A stretch of DNA of 64,000 nt from Reticulitermes speratus (lineage: Eukaryota; Arthropoda; Insecta; Blattodea; Rhinotermitidae): the NCBI GenBank assembly GCA_021186555.1, contig JAJKFL010000011.1, positions 10,750,001 to 10,814,000 of the forward strand, given 5' to 3'. A program made the position numbers and the translations under genes. Shown piece by piece: positions 59,601-64,000 of this stretch; the stretch's first letter is position 1, and the number at the start of each line of letters is the position of its first letter. The notes beneath the pieces were generated by a model, which worked only from the letters and a program-made list of their open reading frames with translations, was not told the origin of the DNA and did no database searches.

Positions 59601-60586
59601 CAAAAGAAAATTATATTCGTCATTTTTTTTCGCAGCCCCGACCATGTAAATAAGCCTGAAAATATCTTCGTAAAGCACATAACTTTAAGCTGCTTGGCCC
59701 GGAGCGAAAACACTTCACATGGGCCTAGTGGCATTCATAAAGTAACTTCAGCAACAGTTGTACAAGTGTCATACATAATCTCGTAGTCGAACTGTCGCCA
59801 AATGTTACAAATTTTTAACATAACATCCAATAAATAAATATCTTTCACGCAGACTTTTTTTTCTGTCTTAATGGTTAATTTCCACACCAAATTGCACATT
59901 CTCCGTCGCTATTAAACAAAAACTTAAATACAGATTACGCGCAGCTGCCATGTTGTTATTTTACATTACCTCTACAAGAATGTATCTTCAAAGAAATTGC
60001 CTATTTTTAACATAGAGTATTTCAGGACCCTTCATGCAGTTGCGATAGTATCGTTTTCATCTAAGAACTCCGAAGGCTGCCATGTTGTTATTTTGAAAGT
60101 AATCTTCCAGTAATAACCAAGGTGCATGACAACCGAATAACAATCGATTGCTTCTTATATCCAATTTTAAAATTCTAATTGTTGCACACGAAAGTAAATT
60201 ATGAAACGTCAACAAATTTTCACAGCGGCTGTCTGTGGTCGTTTCATTTGTATAAAAAACCAGAAATTAAATAAATATATCCAAATTATTAAAATTACTT
60301 TGTGTCTTTACAGAACAACGCCTTTTTCGTAGTGGCACGCTTTGACCTGCAGAAGACGTGGCGAGAGCTGGTGATCGCGGTAATGGTACCGACAGTCATG
60401 TTTATCGTGTCATCAGCCACTCTGTGTATCATCACGCGGTCCGTGAATGTGGGGGATGACACCAAGATGCGTTGCAAGTACTGTGTTGGCAGCACTGACA
60501 TGCACGACGAGGACATGGGTCTCAGTCGTCAGACCACCGGAAATAACACCAACGAGTGCCTTCTGTCGCCTCAGACGAAAATGTAA
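50296..60586 (+). CDS. TipE-homologue sodium-channel auxiliary subunit, TEH2/3/4 group (four exons)
   Basis: A two-pass membrane subunit expected to modulate the Para sodium channel. Exons are 50296-50655, 52888-53341, 57574-57868 and 60314-60586, giving about 460 residues (the intronless paralogue has 454). It has a basic N-terminus (MGRRRKEKPR), membrane segment 1 at about 27-48, then CQWASCGEWCLTK. The Cys-rich glycosylated loop holds GLFNCSLGHC, ICDRYCNKI, PTEIW, KATDCVNGTLL and RFPCFY. Segment 2 is at about 388-411, followed by VGDDTKMRC. All introns are GT-AG and frame-consistent. Exon 2 lacks one base near 53184 (TTGTG where TTGGTG is expected): before it the frame reads NVFVLYDD, after it YSGDCTNAF to GLK, both matching the paralogue. 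A base-calling error is likelier than a null allele. Introns total about 8.9 kb and are full of repeats. It is about half identical to the gene at 19146; exact subtype not assigned. Confidence 0.93.
50780..50986. mobile_element. Foldback MITE in intron 1
   Basis: A near-complete palindrome of about 207 bp. GCTTCCACCGCGATGTTGAT to ATCGGTCTCATCTTCAAGGG is mirrored by CCCTTGAAGCTGGGACCGAT to GAGGAGCGCAGATC, with a loop of about 20 bases. The right arm lacks the outermost bases found in the 61642 copy. Confidence 0.85.
51281..51730. mobile_element. Inverted-repeat element with hammerhead-like ends, intron 1
   Basis: The left minus-strand end reads CTGATAA, GGCTGTAGAGAGCC hairpin, AAAACGTATAT. 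The right plus-strand end reads CTGACGATGACTC...ATCGAAACGCGTATAT. The two ends are loosely inverted, and the boxes resemble degenerate hammerheads. The 56-bp array starts about 115 bases to the right. Confidence 0.4.
51845..52851. repeat. 56-bp minisatellite, 18 copies, in intron 1
   Basis: The unit GAACTACTTGACAGAAGGTT plus ATAATCAACAAGTCAACAAT plus ACAACGGTATGACACT repeats 18 times. The array is exactly 18 x 56 minus 1 base; the only difference I see is a one-base deletion in one copy. It ends 36 bases before the exon 2 acceptor (TTTTATCTGCAG at 52876-52887). Such homogeneity implies very recent expansion or strong conversion. Confidence 0.97.
52888..53341 (+). CDS. TEH four-exon gene, exon 2 (one apparent missing base)
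   Basis: From GTG GAC CCG after TCTGCAG to GGT TTA AA/GTAAGT. The length is 454; with the inferred missing base near 53184 it is 455, which gives phase 2 and joins exon 3 as AA+A (Lys) before ATDCVNG. Read without that base, the frame stops at 53248-53250. Confidence 0.9.
53345..53828. repeat. 15-bp minisatellite, about 32 copies, starting at the exon 2 splice donor
   Basis: Variants of GTAGACTCTAAGTAG and GTAGACTGTAAGCAG begin within a few bases of the donor GTAAGTAAACTGTAAGCAGG and run nearly 500 bp. Many units contain GTAAGT, GTAAGC or AGGTAGAC, which resemble 5' splice sites. Confidence 0.95.
54490..54775 (-). mobile_element. tRNA-derived SINE, family 3, in intron 2
   Basis: Minus-strand copy with B box GGTTCGATTCC, slightly shortened at the 3' end. 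GGACGGCA flanks it at 54482-54489 and 54776-54783. Confidence 0.9.
54926..55570. mobile_element. TIR element, possibly Harbinger-like, in intron 2
   Basis: Inverted repeats of about 60 bp: GGTGGGTACAGATTGGCCGC on the left and GGTAGGTACAGATTGGCCGC on the right as complement. Each carries a subterminal palindrome (CACCTGTA...TACAGGTG). A minus-strand frame inside starts MDSDEALALLL and continues with a KNRRRWLR stretch, reminiscent of the N-terminus of PIF/Harbinger nucleases, but it is short and stops early. Family assignment is tentative. Confidence 0.6.
56455..56480. repeat. (GT)n microsatellite
   Basis: About 13 GT units bordering the transposase-derived array. Confidence 0.9.
56485..56990 (-). 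repeat. 100-bp tandem array made from a mariner-like transposase fragment, 5 copies
   Basis: Five units of about 100 bp (starts near 56495, 56595, 56698, 56797 and 56895) encode on the minus strand FGSLKQHLGGCRLHG followed by NEEVEMVVREWLR. That is the C-terminal region of mariner-type transposases (FGPLKQHLGG, NEEVE motifs). The unit is about a third of a codon out of frame, so no continuous protein results. It forms an inverted repeat with the related stretch at about 57066-57135. Confidence 0.8.
57000..57260 (+). pseudogene. mariner-like transposase relic
   Basis: The plus strand reads VTLQHDNATHTA, with the catalytic-type HDN motif. After a deletion of the middle part it continues LHNNEQVEMAAREWF, then in another frame PDFYDGGIFQLVQRYDKCIN, the usual mariner C-terminus. 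At least one frameshift and one internal deletion are present, so it is dead. Confidence 0.8.
57279..57515 (+). other. Unassigned 78-codon open frame in intron 2
   Basis: An open frame with ordinary-looking composition (IWVDVYKPFRTLGHTDIE) lies 59 bases upstream of exon 3. I recognise no family. It could be transposon-derived or chance. Confidence 0.2.
57574..57868 (+). CDS. TEH four-exon gene, exon 3
   Basis: Acceptor TTTCCTCCTTCAG, donor AAG/GTATAG. 295 bases: one base completes the split Lys codon, then 98 codons from ATDCVNGTLL to RFPCFYDK, phase 0 at the end. It encodes the membrane-proximal extracellular loop with the ACVNTLRGEC motif. Confidence 0.93.
58175..58625. mobile_element. GC-TIR DNA element (short copy) in intron 3
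   Basis: TGGCGCGTTCACAT at 58197 is mirrored by ATGCGAACGCGCCT ending at 58605. The interior has a GGACGGACAGACGGACGGGC run and CATGACGAAGCTAACAGGCG, both shared with the right part of the 39515-41045 element. It is about 410 bp between the GC-rich termini. Confidence 0.65.
58630..60300. other. Rest of intron 3
   Basis: AT-rich, no repeat family or gene recognised. CTGCCATGTTGTTATTTT occurs twice (about 59946 and 60078), a small local duplication. Confidence 0.5.
60314..60586 (+). CDS. TEH four-exon gene, exon 4 (terminal)
   Basis: Acceptor TGTGTCTTTACAG. 90 codons plus stop TAA at 60584-60586, encoding FFVVARFDLQ, membrane segment 2 and the cytoplasmic tail with VGDDTKMRC. AATAAA at 61014 may be the poly(A) signal. 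Confidence 0.93.
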   Translation, partial: NNAFFVVARFDLQKTWRELVIAVMVPTVMFIVSSATLCIITRSVNVGDDTKMRCKYCVGSTDMHDEDMGLSRQTTGNNTNECLLSPQTKM

Positions 60587-60589
60587 GAA

Positions 60590-61250
60590 CCAATAGTAGA
60601 GTGCGGAACTAGTTTCTTGGTACACAATCCCCACGATCAGACGATCAAGAAATGCCGCGTTTTTGTGGAATCCGATGGTTGATCATCGTGGTGATCGATC
60701 ATCGCCTACCACTAAACCTTTTTGTAAGGTAGTTCAATCGAGCCTATGTCCTCACTCATTATTTATTTAAAATTTAAAATTTAAAATTAGTTTACATTAT
60801 CCTTCCAATTTTCCGACCAAACTTTTATGCGTATGGATTCCTTATTTCACCATACATATTACGGTTCATGGATTTGATTTCGTCAAGCTAACAAACATTA
60901 GGCGAGAATATAAATTATGAATGTCTTCATGTATACGTCTTTATTATTTTGTTAACTTGTTTCTCCGGTTCAAAATCTCACTCGGCACTTCGCTGTCAAC
61001 AGTCATTACTTCGAATAAACATGTTTAGTTAGTTTAGTTAGCGGTATGCTTAGAAAGCGCCACATTTATGAATGGTTATTAACAGGAAACTTCTGATCAA
61101 TGCAAATGCATGACACTCGCGGAACGGGATATCTGACCGCCTTCAGTCATGTTAGCAATATTGCGATATCAGATTTGCACAATCGTAAAACTAGTCCATC
61201 CATGGTTCTCTGATCGCAGCTTATGTTCTTTCCCAGTACCATTCATCAAA
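60590..61250. other. 3' flank of the TEH gene
   Basis: Probable 3' UTR. 60646-60690 (ATCAAGAAATGCCGCGTTTT) weakly resembles the LINE 3' end in minus orientation. Confidence 0.4.
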
Positions 61251-61252
61251 TA

Positions 61253-61432
61253 CAGGGCAGTGCAATGGCTCAGGAGGTTAATTGCCGGCTTCTCACCGAG
61301 GAGGTCCGGGCTCGATCCCAGCCCAGTCCATGTGATATTTATCGTAAATAATGACCCTGGGACAGGTTTCTCTCCGAGTACTTTGGTTTTGCCCCATTCA
61401 TTATCATTACACTGGTGCTCCATACTCACAGA
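61253..61432 (+). mobile_element. Old tRNA-derived SINE, family 1
   Basis: Diverged head AGTGCAATGGCTCAGGAGG, B box GGGCTCGATCC, body to CACTGGTGCTCCAT. Truncated at the 3' end. Confidence 0.82.
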
Positions 61433-61641
61433 TTAAACTCTCAATCACGCTATACATTCTTAGCAATTGACAGCGGGAACACACTCTAATGAACACCGAA
61501 CACCGCTAACATCACTGACACCAAAGAACACACACATCATAATACTGTACCGATGGAAGCGGCATGTAACATTTCAGAGTAGTCTAACAGTTCTTATCTA
61601 CCGTAATCTTTACAAAATGATTAGTGTAACTGAATAAAATT

Positions 61642-61851
61642 TGCGCTCTTTTGGGATAATAGCGGCGTCGTGTGGTAATTGTTTACCGACGTTTCGGGAC
61701 AACGTATCGGTCCCATCGGACTCGGACTCTTGACCCGTGAAGATTGGACCGATACGTTATCCCGAAACGTCGGTGAATAATTACCACACGACGCCGCGTA
61801 ATATCCCAAAAGAGCGCAGATCTCATCAACATCGCGGCGGAAGCCTGAGAT
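61642..61851. mobile_element. Foldback MITE, compact copy
   Basis: TGCGCTCTTTTGGGATAATA through GACAACGTATCGGTCCCATC is mirrored by GATTGGACCGATACGTTATC through CCCAAAAGAGCGCA, with a loop of about 20 bases. The right arm extends to CATCGCGGCGGAAGCCTGAG. Confidence 0.87.
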
Positions 61852-63890
61852 CAATGTAGCTGTACGTTTCATGCCAATTAATTTCCCATTATATCCTGTA
61901 ATTTTCCGATTCTCCATTTACAGGTTACTAGATAAGAAGTGACACATTCAGGTCCCAGAACCACAAAAATGTTGACATTGGCGTGAGACTCGACAACGAA
62001 CAACGGAGACTCACTGAAGAAAGGCAAACAGCAACTCTCCACATCACTGTCGTGTCTCCAACAACAACGCACCATGAAGACAGAGTGCTCACGTAACTCG
62101 GACATAATATTAATGTGATTCAGTTCACAAAAATATAGCGGACAGTTCTAAAAGATTATTCCATTTTATGTGTCGCTGTTTATGAAGTAAAGCTTACAAT
62201 TCTTCAGTCTATTTATAATATCAAATAATGCTTCTTCCTACGCCATAACACGCAGTACAATGAGCGTCCATAATCAATTCAGTGTGTTTATTTTCACCTA
62301 GAAGACTCATTGTTAACAGTGCTTTCAGGTGTCAACGTCAAAGCAAGATATTGTGTTTGTGACTTCACTTGAAGTGTTAAGTAGACATATCCCATGCAAG
62401 GTGTTTCGTTAAGTGTTGAAGACAAGAAGAATTGAAGTCTGTACGTGTATATAATAAGTTGTGCAAAATAAGCGCGGAAAAAATTCGACATTAATTCTCA
62501 CATTTTAGTTTTACTGCAAAACGTTATACAGATAAACAATTTGTGGATAAACAACGGCAACAAAGCATTCAGCGGAATTCCGTGTCTCGCAAAGCTTATA
62601 ATTATGTGCGACACTACTGATAAATTTACAACAAAATCCAGTTATGGGGCATTTCAGTAAAATGAAATTCATAAATATTTAAAAAAAACACATATTTCCC
62701 AAAGAAACAATTTATAAGAATGCAAAGGCTTTCTTACAGCGCAGGATAAATTGCCAAGTTTTTATTGTTGTCTAAAAAAAGACATAATCAAATTAATATG
62801 ACATCAGCAGTGCACGGTACGATATTTATATTTCTCAAATACGGTAAATATTTGACAGCTTATGTTCGTAATTTATTTTATGCTCTTAAAGTGTCACGCT
62901 TAACCGAAAGTTTCGAAGAAAAGTACTGTAACTGCTAATGTAGTAGTCTGTTTTTAATACCAAATTTCATCAAAACCAGTTCAAGTGTGCGATTTGCAAA
63001 TGCGTTAAGAACACAGGCCACAAATAACGCGTTTGGCTTCATTATACAACACGTCTAAATATCCAGTATTCCTCTCGGCCTCATACAGAGCATGCGTTCA
63101 CGTGAATACTTCTACAGGCGAAAAGAGTCACTAGTTATTCATCCAGTGCAAACTGTTTTTAACAGTGCAAGCAATTGTCCGATCTGTGTTTCTGCAGGCA
63201 GACTCTATCTTAACAGCTTCAAAGAAGTGTAAAAAAAAACAAGCTCCACAACATAAATATGCTACAGCGTTTTTTATATTATGTTAGTGCCTGTCACTTG
63301 TCACGGTCTTGCGCATTATTTGCGGGAGACAGGGAAGTTGGTGTTAATTGCAAACTGCATGCGCGTGGTTAAATGTTGCTAAAATTCTTTATGCTTTATA
63401 ACGCAGAAATGGTCAGGCAGCTATAATTCTTGGATGAATGGGTAAATTTTAATATATGGTTTGAATTTCCGTGTGATGGTACACGAAACGCAGGTGTTAA
63501 TGGCGATCAGAGCACCTCAAAAGAACAGAGTTGGTACCTGAGCAAGGCCTATTGCGTACAATGTGGAAGTTTACATTGGTTAAGGTGCAGCAGCTGCGTC
63601 TACAAGGACGTCTTATTGATCACGTTCAAAGCGAATAGTTCAGCCTGTAGCAACAAAGAACTATGAATAACAAGGAACGGCGTGGGAAATGACATCATCG
63701 TACACTATGTGACGTCACAGAACGTAGAACAGCTACGTGCAGCATTTGGTCTATGGGTCGCATGCGATAAAATGATTCGTGTTTTCTTGAGTCGCGAACT
63801 TGTAATGGTTTTCTTTAATAAGGAAAGTACCCGCCATAAAATCATAAATATTTTAACAGCCATTCTGTTCCGCGTTTGATGTACGAAAAT
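61852..63890. other. Gene-free stretch
   Basis: AT-rich. Open frames near 63430-63880 carry no recognised features. Confidence 0.45.
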
Positions 63891-63892
63891 AC

Positions 63893-64000
63893 AGCTGTGC
63901 CATGGCTCTGACGGTTGGTCGCTGACATCTCACGGCGGAGGCCCGCGTTCAATTCCAGGCCAGCTCATGTGGGATTTATGGTGGACAAAGTGGGAATGGG
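63893..64000 (+). mobile_element. tRNA-derived SINE, family 1, cut by window end
   Basis: Head AGCTGTGCCATGGCTCTGAC and body up to GGACAAAGTGGGAATGGG; the copy continues past the window. Confidence 0.85.

Noticed and set aside
63430-63879. Possible coding sequence near the right end
   Set aside because: Two short unrelated frames, no splice or domain support.

Overview
The window looks like a repeat-rich insect genome, most likely a cockroach or a close relative (Blattodea, compare Periplaneta americana). Intron-bearing genes are tiny islands in AT-rich DNA. Sixteen tRNA-derived SINE copies of three families, short LINE ends, foldback elements and at least ten minisatellites fill the rest. 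The genus is inferred from the repeat style and from the TEH1 sequence, not proven.

The only genes I can support are three members of one family, all on the + strand: the TipE/TEH auxiliary subunits of the Para voltage-gated sodium channel. They are (1) an intronless 454-codon TEH2/3/4-group gene at 19146-20510; (2) Teh1 at 29828-30513; (3) a second TEH2/3/4-group gene of about 460 residues in four exons between 50296 and 60586. Each has two membrane segments, a large Cys-rich and N-glycosylated extracellular loop and short cytoplasmic ends. This matches the TipE gene cluster known to be conserved in insects. The other members (TipE and possibly a further TEH) and any enclosing host gene were not seen here. 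Teh1 and the four-exon gene each carry what looks like one missing base, which suggests residual assembly errors more than decay.

Layout: 1-18.3 kb is gene-free, with SINEs, LINE ends, a hammerhead-bearing foldback element and minisatellites. 18.3-20.5 kb holds a GC-richer upstream segment and gene 1. 20.5-29.8 kb is arrays, SINEs and foldbacks. 29.8-30.5 kb is Teh1. 30.5-50.3 kb is gene-free, with a 339-bp inverted-repeat element carrying two hammerhead ribozymes, a pogo-like MITE, nested MITEs and more arrays. 50.3-60.6 kb is gene 3, whose introns are loaded with an 18-copy 56-bp array, a roughly 32-copy 15-bp array starting at a splice donor, a Harbinger-like MITE and an array made from a mariner transposase fragment. 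60.6-64 kb is gene-free with two SINEs and a foldback.

The most unusual theme is hammerhead-type hairpins of Penelope-like or retrozyme kind. They recur at the ends of foldback elements, and five lie within about 115 bases of a minisatellite. In the clearest case the array unit matches the tail of a related element elsewhere in the window.
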